Shown here one piece after another: positions 1 through 6,468 of a stretch of 7,287 bases of DNA. Origin of the DNA: an uncultured Rhodospirillales bacterium (GTDB taxonomy: Bacteria; Pseudomonadota; Alphaproteobacteria; Acetobacterales; Acetobacteraceae); contig CAIYPH010000790.1 of the NCBI GenBank assembly GCA_903928045.1, positions 1 through 7,287 on the forward strand, written 5' to 3'. The position numbers were made by a program, and so were the translations under genes. Under the pieces are notes generated by a model. It was not told the origin of the DNA. It saw only the letters and a program-made list of their open reading frames with translations, and did not search any database. Within the stretch, counting starts at the first letter, position 1. Every line of letters starts with the position of its first letter.

Positions 1-37
1 AAACGTTTTTTTGGTTCTTTTTGTTCACAAAAAGAAC
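1..37 (+). repeat. T-rich palindromic repeat, copy A
   Basis: A perfect inverted repeat: GTTCTTTTTG (14-23), loop TTCA (24-27), CAAAAAGAAC (28-37). It is preceded by AAACG and a run of seven T (6-12). Positions 1-36 match the reverse complement of copy B (1206-1241) at 34 of 36 positions, and the layout also matches copy C. The element may extend left of the window. It lies upstream of asd and could end or attenuate an upstream transcript, but the T-run comes before the stem rather than after it, so it is not a standard intrinsic terminator on this strand. I interpret it as a dispersed REP-like element. Confidence 0.75.
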
Positions 38-117
38 ACCCTCCCTCCTCGCAATTCTGCCTTCCACCCCGCCCCCTTGCCGCGCCGCAGCAATGGGACT
101 AACCCTCCGCCGTTTGC

Positions 118-134
118 GCGGCCACCCCGGCCGC
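118..134 (+). other. GC-rich hairpin in the asd leader
   Basis: GCGGCC (118-123), loop ACCCC, GGCCGC (129-134): a perfect 6-bp G/C stem ending 6 nt before the AGGGAG ribosome-binding site (141-146) of asd. In mRNA it would sit close to the ribosome footprint and might affect translation or stability. In DNA this GC-rich such a stem can also arise by chance, so a role is only inferred. Confidence 0.3.
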
Positions 135-154
135 ATCATGAGGGAGTTACGTCG

Positions 155-1195
<1,041 letters not shown>

Positions 1196-1203
1196 AGGCA
1201 AGC

Positions 1204-1241
1204 GTTTCTTTTTGTGAACAAAAAGAAACAAAAAAACTTTT
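1204..1241 (-). repeat. T-rich palindromic repeat, copy B
   Basis: On the + strand: GTTTCTTTTTG (1204-1214), loop TGAA, CAAAAAGAAAC (1219-1229), a perfect 11-bp stem, followed by seven A (1230-1236), C and TTTT. Read on the minus strand it has the same layout as copy A: AAAAG, a T-run, then the stem-loop with loop TTCA. Against copy A it differs at two positions within 36, and one of these (G-C pair in A, T-A pair here) is compensated across the stem. It begins 8 nt after the asd stop codon. Confidence 0.75.
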
Positions 1242-1257
1242 CATTCCATCGTTGCCG

Positions 1258-1298
1258 TTGGCTTGGCTTGCCCGATGGTGGGAAGCGGTACAAGCCAA
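1258..1298. other. inner stem-loop between repeats B and C
   Basis: TTGGCTTG occurs twice (1258-1265 and 1263-1270, overlapping), and either copy can pair with CAAGCCAA (1291-1298). With the second copy the loop is 20 nt. Outside it, AAAAAACTTTT (1231-1241) is the exact reverse complement of AAAAGTTTTTT (1305-1315). B, this stem and C can therefore form one nested structure spanning 1204-1339. GGAAGCG (1281-1287) can alternatively pair with CGCTTCC (1339-1345). This may end or protect both convergent transcripts; that role is inferred. Confidence 0.5.
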
Positions 1299-1304
1299 AA
1301 GGAT

Positions 1305-1339
1305 AAAAGTTTTTTGCTCCTTTTTTCCAAAAAAGGAGC
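1305..1339 (+). repeat. T-rich palindromic repeat, copy C
   Basis: AAAAG (1305-1309), six T (1310-1315), then GCTCCTTTTTT (1316-1326), two-base centre CC, AAAAAAGGAGC (1329-1339). This is the same design as copies A and B, but with different stem bases that keep full pairing (GCTCC/GGAGC against GTTTC/GAAAC in B). The flank after the stem, GCTT, is shared with the corresponding flank of B. The element ends 10 nt before the stop codon of the molybdoenzyme gene and is inverted relative to B. Confidence 0.7.
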
Positions 1340-1349
1340 GCTTCCTTCC

Positions 1350-3734
1350 CTACCGCCGTATTTCGCACAAATTCGCCCGCAGCGACGGCGTGCCACTCAC
1401 CGGATCGACCAGCTTGTGGCTGATCAGCCGGTTGAAATTGGCGCCATCCGGCCCGAACGGATCATACCCCGGCGCGCCCGTCTCCGGGCTCGCCTGCCAC
1501 CAGCCATGTTCGCCCACCGCCACCCGCGGGTCGATATCGGCGCTCAGCCTGGCCCGCACCCGGATCGCCCCCTCCGGCGTCTCCACCGAGACCCAGTCGC
1601 CATTGCCGATCCCGCGTGCCCGCGCCGCCGTGGGGTGCAGCGTCACCTGCGGGTGCGGCTGCCGCTTGCGCAGGCTCGGCAGCGCGCGGTGCTGGCTCTG
1701 GCAGAACAGCGCCGGCTTGGCGCAGGTCAGCACCAGCGGATACCGCTCCACCAGGTCCGGCCGGCTCACCGGCCCGATCGGCGGCTCGACGAAGTCCGGC
1801 AACGGCGCGTAGCCATGCGCCAGCAGCCGCTCGGAGTAGAACTCCACCTTGCGTGACGGCGTGGCGAAGCCACGCGGCACCCCATCCGGGCCGGGCGCGG
1901 CATATTTCCGATGGCGCGTTTGCAACGGCACCGCCAACCCGCCCGGCGCCGCCCGCAACGCCTCCAGCGTCACACCCGTCGGCCCAAGCTGCGTGCGATA
2001 CGCCGCGTCGATATCGCCATCCCAGAAAGCGGCGCCGAGGCCGAGATGCGCGGCTATATCGAAGATGATCCGATTATCCGACCGCGCCTCGCCCCGCGCC
2101 GGCACCACCGCCGGGCGGAGCTGCACATGGGCCTGCGCCGCTTCGCTCACCTCGAAGCCGATTTTCAGTCCCTCGGTCTCGAAGCACGAGGCCACCGGCA
2201 ACACGATATCCGCGAGTTCCGCCGTCGGCGTCATGAACAGATCGGCACATACGTAGAAGTCCAGCGCCGTCAGCGCTGCGCGCGCCCGTTCGGTTCCCAC
2301 CTGGGCCACCAGCAGATTGGCGCCGAATACCATCAGACCGCGCAGCGGATACGGCTCGCGCTCCAGAATGGCGCGATACATGTCGCCGCTGGTCACGTTG
2401 CCCACGCTGGCCGGGCCGAGTGGCCGCTGATCCACGCCGACCGGTGCCGGCATCTTCTTCGCGCCCGCCAGGTTCCCGCCGGTGATCGCCGCGCTCGCCG
2501 GCGCCGGCAGCAGCACATTGCCGCCCGGCGCGTCGAAATTGCCGGTCAAGGCATAGAGCAGCGAAATCGCCCGCGCCGTCTGCGTCGCATTGGCGTGCTG
2601 CTCATGCCCGCTCCACGCGTAGTAGGAGACCGGCCGCGCCTCCCACAGCAGCCGCGCCGCCGCCTCCAGTTCTGCCTCGCCCACCCAGCACGTCGCCGCC
2701 ACCACGTCTGGCGTGTAGCGGGCACAAAGTTCGGCGTAGAGCCCAAAGGAGGGGTGGCACAGAACCTCGCCCTCCCCGGTGGCAACCCGGAACCCGCCCT
2801 CCAGCGCCAGATCCGCCGTCTCCCCCTCGTAGCGGCCGGTCGCGGGATCGAACGGAACGGCGCGCCCAAGCCGCGTATCCCAGGCGAAACACCCGGTTCC
2901 ATCCTCCCCGCTCAGCAACCGCCCGGTATCGGCGCGCACCAGCAGCGGCCCATTGCTCCAGTCCCGCACGAAATCGCGGTCATACCAGCCCCGCGCGATC
3001 ATGAGATGGGCGAGCCCAAGCGCCAGCGCGCCATCGCTGCCCGGCCGCACCCGTAGCCAGACATCGGCCTTGTTGGCCAGCCCCGCCTGGCGCGGATCGA
3101 CCACGATCAGCTTCATCCCGCGCTGCAGCGCCTCCGCCGTCGCCGTCGCATGCGTCAGCCGCGAAATGCTGGGGTTATAGCCCCACAACACCAGGCAGCC
3201 GCTCTTGGCGATGTCCGGCATCCCGCCGCCCGCGCTGGTCGCCAGGCTGCCGATCCCGTAGGTGAAGCTGCTCGCGTAATAGCGCCCCCAGCCGCAGACA
3301 TCGAGGCTGGTGCCGCCGTTCGGCGTGCCGAATGCATTCATCAGGCGCCGAATAAATCCGGCCGCCTCTCCCATCGGCGTCGTCGAGGGCGAGGCCCAGG
3401 TAAATCCCATCGCGTCCGGCCCATGCCGCTCGGCAATGCCACGCATCTCGGTCGCAATCGTCCCGAGCGCCTCCTCCCAGCTGATCCGCTCCCATCCGGG
3501 ATCGGGGTCGCCCTTCGGCCGCGTACGCCGCAGCGGATGGGTCAGCCGCTGCGGCGAATACACCAGCTCCGGCGCCGCCCGGCCTTTGGCACAAATCGCC
3601 TGGCCCGTTGAATGCGTCGGGTCGGGGTCAAGCCGGATGAACCGCCCGTCCTCCACCGTCGCCACCGTTCCGCAGCGCGCGATGCACAAGCCGCAATATC
3701 CCTGGGTCCGCGTGGCAAGGACGGGGTCGGTCAT
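1350..3734 (-). CDS. molybdopterin oxidoreductase (BisC/COG0243-type)
   Basis: A 794-residue enzyme of the DMSO-reductase superfamily, binding bis-pterin molybdenum and one [4Fe-4S] cluster. The cluster motif is Cys14-x2-Cys17-x3-Cys21-x26-Cys48, followed by Lys50, the usual electron-relay position. Cys147 in SLDVCGWG is the likely Mo ligand, as in Cys-type enzymes (nitrate, formate and polysulfide/thiosulfate-reductase groups). LVLWGYNP (181-188) and VVDPRQ (211-216) are core cofactor-domain motifs. The C-terminal part from about LTCAKP is the dinucleotide-binding domain, ending with a GEHGWW segment. There is no signal peptide, and an in-frame stop at 3765-3767 rules out a longer start, so it should be cytoplasmic. 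The ATG at 3734 has GAAGGG 9 nt upstream. No iron-sulfur partner, membrane anchor or cofactor gene is adjacent; it appears to be a single-gene unit. The substrate cannot be deduced; thiosulfate/polysulfide-type, formate-type or acetylene-hydratase-like activities all remain possible. Confidence 0.9.
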   Translation of the reverse strand: MTDPVLATRTQGYCGLCIARCGTVATVEDGRFIRLDPDPTHSTGQAICAKGRAAPELVYSPQRLTHPLRRTRPKGDPDPGWERISWEEALGTIATEMRGIAERHGPDAMGFTWASPSTTPMGEAAGFIRRLMNAFGTPNGGTSLDVCGWGRYYASSFTYGIGSLATSAGGGMPDIAKSGCLVLWGYNPSISRLTHATATAEALQRGMKLIVVDPRQAGLANKADVWLRVRPGSDGALALGLAHLMIARGWYDRDFVRDWSNGPLLVRADTGRLLSGEDGTGCFAWDTRLGRAVPFDPATGRYEGETADLALEGGFRVATGEGEVLCHPSFGLYAELCARYTPDVVAATCWVGEAELEAAARLLWEARPVSYYAWSGHEQHANATQTARAISLLYALTGNFDAPGGNVLLPAPASAAITGGNLAGAKKMPAPVGVDQRPLGPASVGNVTSGDMYRAILEREPYPLRGLMVFGANLLVAQVGTERARAALTALDFYVCADLFMTPTAELADIVLPVASCFETEGLKIGFEVSEAAQAHVQLRPAVVPARGEARSDNRIIFDIAAHLGLGAAFWDGDIDAAYRTQLGPTGVTLEALRAAPGGLAVPLQTRHRKYAAPGPDGVPRGFATPSRKVEFYSERLLAHGYAPLPDFVEPPIGPVSRPDLVERYPLVLTCAKPALFCQSQHRALPSLRKRQPHPQVTLHPTAARARGIGNGDWVSVETPEGAIRVRARLSADIDPRVAVGEHGWWQASPETGAPGYDPFGPDGANFNRLISHKLVDPVSGTPSLRANLCEIRR

Positions 3735-3894
3735 ACGGGTCAGCCCTTCGTGATTCGAACCCTGTCAGTCAAGCGACAGCGTTGCGTCCCGCATCGTGCA
3801 TGCCGCGGATCACGACGGCAACATTCCCCGCCACGCCGCGTCGCCACCTCGCCCACCAGGTTGTCAGAAAAATTCACGCGCATGCATTTTTTTC
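3735..3894. other. divergent intergenic region with imperfect dyad
   Basis: Most of the gap between the divergent molybdoenzyme gene and the basic-protein gene. It holds an interrupted inverted repeat: GTTGC (3781-3785) with GCAAC (3818-3822), and inside it TCGTG (3794-3798) with CACGA (3811-3815), around a central CCGCGG. This could be an operator or a leader structure for the minus-strand gene. I found no convincing -35/-10 pair for that gene; TTGCCG and CACGAT on the minus strand are spaced by 17 nt, but the -10 is poor. The 3' part turns AT-rich, in contrast with the rest of the window. Confidence 0.3.
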
Positions 3895-3923
3895 TTGCTT
3901 TAAACTAACTTCCCCGTTATACA
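3895..3923 (+). promoter_or_regulatory. sigma70-type promoter, probably giving a leaderless mRNA
   Basis: TTGCTT (3895-3900) and TATACA (3918-3923) are separated by exactly 17 nt, within an AT-rich island. Both hexamers are close to the housekeeping consensus. Transcription starting 7-8 nt after the -10 would begin at about 3931, which is the A of the ATG of the downstream gene. No purine-rich ribosome-binding site precedes that ATG, consistent with a leaderless message. Confidence 0.6.
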
Positions 3924-3930
3924 TTTGTCC

Positions 3931-4539
3931 ATGCTCCATCCCGCCAACATCCCCCAGTTCCCCGAATGCACCCCCGAGGCGGTCGTCCGCTTCGCGCGCG
4001 TCATCGGCGGGCTGCTCGAGGCGATCGCGCGGGCCTTCATCATCCACCCCAGGCCCCCCGTCCCCGAGCCGGTCATCATCCTCTACATCCAGCGCACCCG
4101 CCGCCGCTTCGAGCGCCTCATGGCCCGCCTCCGCGCCGGCATCGCCCATTGCCCCCGCAAACCCCGCGAGAAATCCCACCGCCCGGAGTCCGCGCGCAAA
4201 ACGCCCCGCCTCCGCCTGCCCACCCGCAAGGGCTGGCTGCGCCATGAGATCGGCGAGTTCGGCCGCCAATACGCCATCGGCCTCGCCTACACCCTCAACC
4301 AGCCGGAAACCGCCGCCCTCATCGCCGGCAGCCCCCAGGCCCAACGCCTGCTGCGCCCGCTCTGCCGCATGCTCGCGCTCGACATCCCCACCATCACCCC
4401 CCTCCCCCGCCGCCCGCGCAAACCCCGCGCGCCCAAGCCGAAACGCCTCACCCGCAAACAGCGCGAAGCCATTCTCTGGTACCCCAACTCCGAGGGGAAA
4501 CCGATGAAACTCCTCCCCCGACGATTACCGAGGGACTGA
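3931..4539 (+). CDS. hypothetical basic, proline-rich protein
   Basis: A 202-residue protein of unknown function. By my count it has 33 Arg, 10 Lys and only 14 acidic residues, plus 28 Pro, so it is strongly cationic. Three parts are visible: an N-terminal helical segment (about 15-72) ending in RTRRRFERLMARL; a middle globular-looking part (about 100-150) ending in PQAQRLLRPLCRMLAL (135-150); and a Pro/Arg/Lys-rich tail (159-180). There is no signal peptide or clear membrane segment. The PQA-x-RLLRPLCRML block resembles a family of uncharacterised proteins I recall as frequent, often in several copies, in Acetobacteraceae genomes; this is from memory. The ATG at 3931 is preferred over a TTG at 3925, because the upstream promoter predicts transcription starting at about 3931. 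The charge suggests nucleic-acid or ribosome binding, but nothing proves it. It is separated from phnC by 138 nt with its own control signals. Confidence 0.8.
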   Translation: MLHPANIPQFPECTPEAVVRFARVIGGLLEAIARAFIIHPRPPVPEPVIILYIQRTRRRFERLMARLRAGIAHCPRKPREKSHRPESARKTPRLRLPTRKGWLRHEIGEFGRQYAIGLAYTLNQPETAALIAGSPQAQRLLRPLCRMLALDIPTITPLPRRPRKPRAPKPKRLTRKQREAILWYPNSEGKPMKLLPRRLPRD

Positions 4540-4543
4540 CTCG

Positions 4544-4573
4544 CGGAACCTGAACGACGCCCTTATTGTTCCG
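4544..4573. other. weak stem-loop after the basic-protein gene
   Basis: CGGAAC (4544-4549) pairs with GTTCCG (4568-4573) across an 18-nt loop, starting 5 nt after the stop codon at 4537-4539. There is no T-run behind it, so it is a poor intrinsic terminator. It could be an RNA-processing or rho-associated end, or chance. Confidence 0.2.
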
Positions 4574-4599
4574 TTATCGAACTAATTAGCCTCAACACG

Positions 4600-4617
4600 C
4601 CTTCATCAAACCTTCAC
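4600..4617 (+). promoter_or_regulatory. Pho-box-like tandem repeat upstream of phnC
   Basis: CCTTCAT (4600-4606), 4-nt spacer CAAA, CCTTCAC (4611-4617). The two half-sites are exactly 11 bp apart, the spacing of PhoB sites (consensus CTGTCAT, 4 nt, CTGTCAT). They match the consensus at 5 and 4 of 7 positions. A third TCA lies another 11 bp upstream (4592-4594). Its place before a phosphonate-type transporter operon fits PhoB activation under phosphate starvation. The match in bases is moderate; the phasing is the stronger argument. Confidence 0.45.
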
Positions 4618-4639
4618 CAACGCGCGCCCCGCCCTCTGA

Positions 4640-4645
4640 CATAAC
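4640..4645 (+). promoter_or_regulatory. possible -10 element for the phn operon
   Basis: CATAAC matches the -10 consensus at 4 of 6 positions. It lies 22 nt after the second Pho-box half-site and about 32 nt before the phnC start codon. No good -35 is present 17 nt upstream, as expected for an activator-dependent promoter. Tentative. Confidence 0.3.
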
Positions 4646-4677
4646 CGGCCCCACCAAGGCCGCGGAAAGTGGGAGCC

Positions 4678-5481
4678 ATGCTGACCATCGAGGGCGTAAG
4701 TAAAGTCTATGGCACCACCCGTGCCGTGGACGGCGTATCCCTGTCCATCGAACGCGGACAGTTCATCGGCGTCATCGGCCGCTCCGGCGCCGGCAAATCC
4801 ACCCTGCTGCGCATGATCAACCGCCTCGGCGAGCCCACCACCGGCCGCATCACCTACGACACCGCCGACGTCACCGCCCTCACCGGCCCCGCCTTGCGCG
4901 ACTGGCGCCGCCGCTGCGCCATGATCTTTCAGCAATTCAACCTCGTCGGCCGGCTCGACGTGTTGAACAACGTGCTGATGGGCCGCCTCGCCCACACCTC
5001 CGCCTGGCGCGCCTTCCCCCGCCTGTGGAGCCGCGAGGACCGCGCCATCGCCCTCTCCGCGCTCGACCAGCTCGACATCGCCAACCTCGCCGCCCAGCGC
5101 GCCGAAGACCTCTCCGGCGGCCAGCAACAGCGCGTCGCCATCTGCCGTGCCTTGGTGCAGGAGCCCGACATCATCCTCGCCGACGAACCCGTCGCCTCGC
5201 TCGATCCACGCAACGCCAAAATCGTCATGGATGCCCTGCTCCGCATCAACAAGCATTTCGGCATCACCGTGCTGTGCAACCTCCATTCGCTCGACCTCGC
5301 CCGCACCTACTGCGATCGCCTGGTCGGCATGGCCCAGGGCCGCGTGGTGTTCGACGACGTGCCCGCCGCCCTCACCGAGGATGTCGCGCGCGAACTCTAC
5401 GGCATGGAGGCCCACGAGGTCCTCGATGCCGATCTCGGTCCCGGTCTGCTCAACCCGGTGCCATCAGCCGTGGCGGCCTAA
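4678..5481 (+). CDS. phnC: phosphonate/phosphite-type ABC transporter, ATP-binding protein PhnC
   Basis: A 267-residue cytoplasmic ATPase that powers import of phosphonates or related phosphorus compounds with PhnD and PhnE. All ABC motifs are intact: Walker A GRSGAGKS (34-41, Lys40), Q-loop FQQFN (84-88), signature LSGGQ (145-149), Walker B IILADE (165-170, catalytic Glu170), D-loop SLD (174-176) and switch His203. The segment between Q-loop and signature ([11 protein letters not shown]) is typical of PhnC, setting it apart from the similar methionine and phosphate importers. The length is normal for the family. The ATG at 4678 fits GGAAAG 8 nt upstream; an in-frame GTG at 4669 has no ribosome-binding site and would only add three residues. 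It is the first gene of the operon, behind the Pho-box-like repeat, and is followed after 41 nt by phnD. Confidence 0.93.
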   Translation: MLTIEGVSKVYGTTRAVDGVSLSIERGQFIGVIGRSGAGKSTLLRMINRLGEPTTGRITYDTADVTALTGPALRDWRRRCAMIFQQFNLVGRLDVLNNVLMGRLAHTSAWRAFPRLWSREDRAIALSALDQLDIANLAAQRAEDLSGGQQQRVAICRALVQEPDIILADEPVASLDPRNAKIVMDALLRINKHFGITVLCNLHSLDLARTYCDRLVGMAQGRVVFDDVPAALTEDVARELYGMEAHEVLDADLGPGLLNPVPSAVAA

Positions 5482-5522
5482 TCCGCCGCCACACCGAGCC
5501 GCATGAACCAAGAGGTCTCACC

Positions 5523-6458
5523 ATGATGATGAACCGCCGCACTTTGCTCGCCGGCATCGCCGCCGCCACCACCGCCGCGCCGGCCCTCGCCCAGTCCTGG
5601 AAGGCGAAATACCCCGAACTCGTCTACGCCCTCGTCCCCTCCGAGAACGCCTCCGGCGTCACCGAGCGCATGGGCCCCTTCATCGCCTATCTCAGCCGCG
5701 AACTCGGCACCAAGATCACCCTGCGCATCGCCAACGACTACGCCGCGGTGATCGAGGGCCAGCGCTCCGGCAACATCCACATCGGCGGCTACGGTCCGGC
5801 CTCGTTCGCCCGCGCCCGCCTCATCGGCGTCAAGACCGACGCCATGGTGATCGACGTCAACTCCGACGGCACCAAGGGCTATTATTCGGTGTTCTACGTG
5901 AAGGCCAACAGCCCGTACAAAACCATCGAGGACCTCAAGGGCAAAAACCTCGGCGTCGTCGACCCGAACTCGACCTCGGGCTACAACATGCCGCTCTTCG
6001 CCCTCGACAAGAAGGGCATCGAAGCCGCCAAGTTCTTCGGCAAGGTGCAGACCACCGGTAGCCACGAGAACGCCGTGCTCGCCCTCGCCCAGGGCACCGT
6101 CGACGTCGCCTGCAACTGGTGGAACGCCGATGACGACAGCAACCTCACCCGCATGCTCTCCAAGAACATGCTGAAAAACGCCGACGGCTCGCTGATGAAG
6201 AAGGACGACTTCCGGATCATCCTGAAGACCGACCTCATCATCAACTCCCCCACCGCCGTCCTCGCCGAGCTGCCCGCCGACCTCAAGGCCGCCATCAAGT
6301 CCGCCTTCCTCGATGCGGCGAAGAAGGACAAGGCGGCGTTCGACAAACTCTCCGACGGCAAGAACCTGCCCTGGCAGGAGACCGACAACGCCGCCTACGA
6401 CGACACCATCAAGCTCATCCAGTTCGTCGACGCCCTGAAGAAGAAGGCCGCCGCCTGA
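5523..6458 (+). CDS. phnD: phosphonate/phosphite-type ABC transporter, periplasmic binding protein PhnD
   Basis: A 311-residue exported solute-binding protein. Residues 1-23 are a signal peptide with NRRTLL (4-9), a hydrophobic alanine-rich core and an ALA-Q cleavage site after residue 23; the two arginines allow Sec or Tat export. Hallmarks of the family are VPSENA (38-43), GGYGPASFA (88-96, with Tyr90) and DPNSTSGYNMP (147-157), whose Ser/Thr residues bind the phosphoryl group, plus His181 in GSHENA. An acidic NWWNADDDSN stretch (198-207) lies where E. coli PhnD, as I recall it, has a shorter loop. NSP (241-243) replaces what I recall as a GDP segment contributing an amine-binding Asp. This may mean a ligand other than 2-aminoethylphosphonate. 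Three consecutive ATG codons (5523, 5526, 5529) make the exact start uncertain; AGAGG (5511-5515) sits 7 nt before the first. phnE follows after 10 nt. Confidence 0.93.
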   Translation: MMMNRRTLLAGIAAATTAAPALAQSWKAKYPELVYALVPSENASGVTERMGPFIAYLSRELGTKITLRIANDYAAVIEGQRSGNIHIGGYGPASFARARLIGVKTDAMVIDVNSDGTKGYYSVFYVKANSPYKTIEDLKGKNLGVVDPNSTSGYNMPLFALDKKGIEAAKFFGKVQTTGSHENAVLALAQGTVDVACNWWNADDDSNLTRMLSKNMLKNADGSLMKKDDFRIILKTDLIINSPTAVLAELPADLKAAIKSAFLDAAKKDKAAFDKLSDGKNLPWQETDNAAYDDTIKLIQFVDALKKKAAA

Positions 6459-6468
6459 CGAGCGCCGC

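Noticed and set aside
11..154. N-terminal extension of asd upstream of position 155
   Set aside because: It would translate the hairpin repeat and a proline/arginine-rich leader. The ATG at 155 has a good ribosome-binding site and starts the Rossmann fold as in the family.
1204..1229. Hairpin after asd as a standard rho-independent terminator
   Set aside because: The stem is A/T-rich and followed by an A-run, not a U-run, in the asd transcript. It is better described as a repeat element, though it may still affect 3' ends.
1911..3056. Long + strand frame inside the molybdoenzyme gene (381 codons)
   Set aside because: Arg/His/Pro-rich shadow opposite well-supported molybdopterin domains; no independent coding signal.
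3752..3761. GGTTCGAATC on the minus strand, resembling a tRNA T-loop
   Set aside because: The flanking bases cannot form a T-stem (CAGGG against CACGA), and no acceptor, D or anticodon arm surrounds it.
4636..4642. CTGACAT as a Pho-box half-site (6 of 7 matches)
   Set aside because: It has no partner half-site 11 bp away and is out of phase with the repeats at 4600-4617; it more likely overlaps the -10 region.
4606..5415. Long open frame on the minus strand opposite phnC (269 codons)
   Set aside because: Composition is dominated by Gly/Ala/Glu/Val, as expected from the antisense frame of a gene with C-rich third positions. PhnC on the + strand has every ABC motif.
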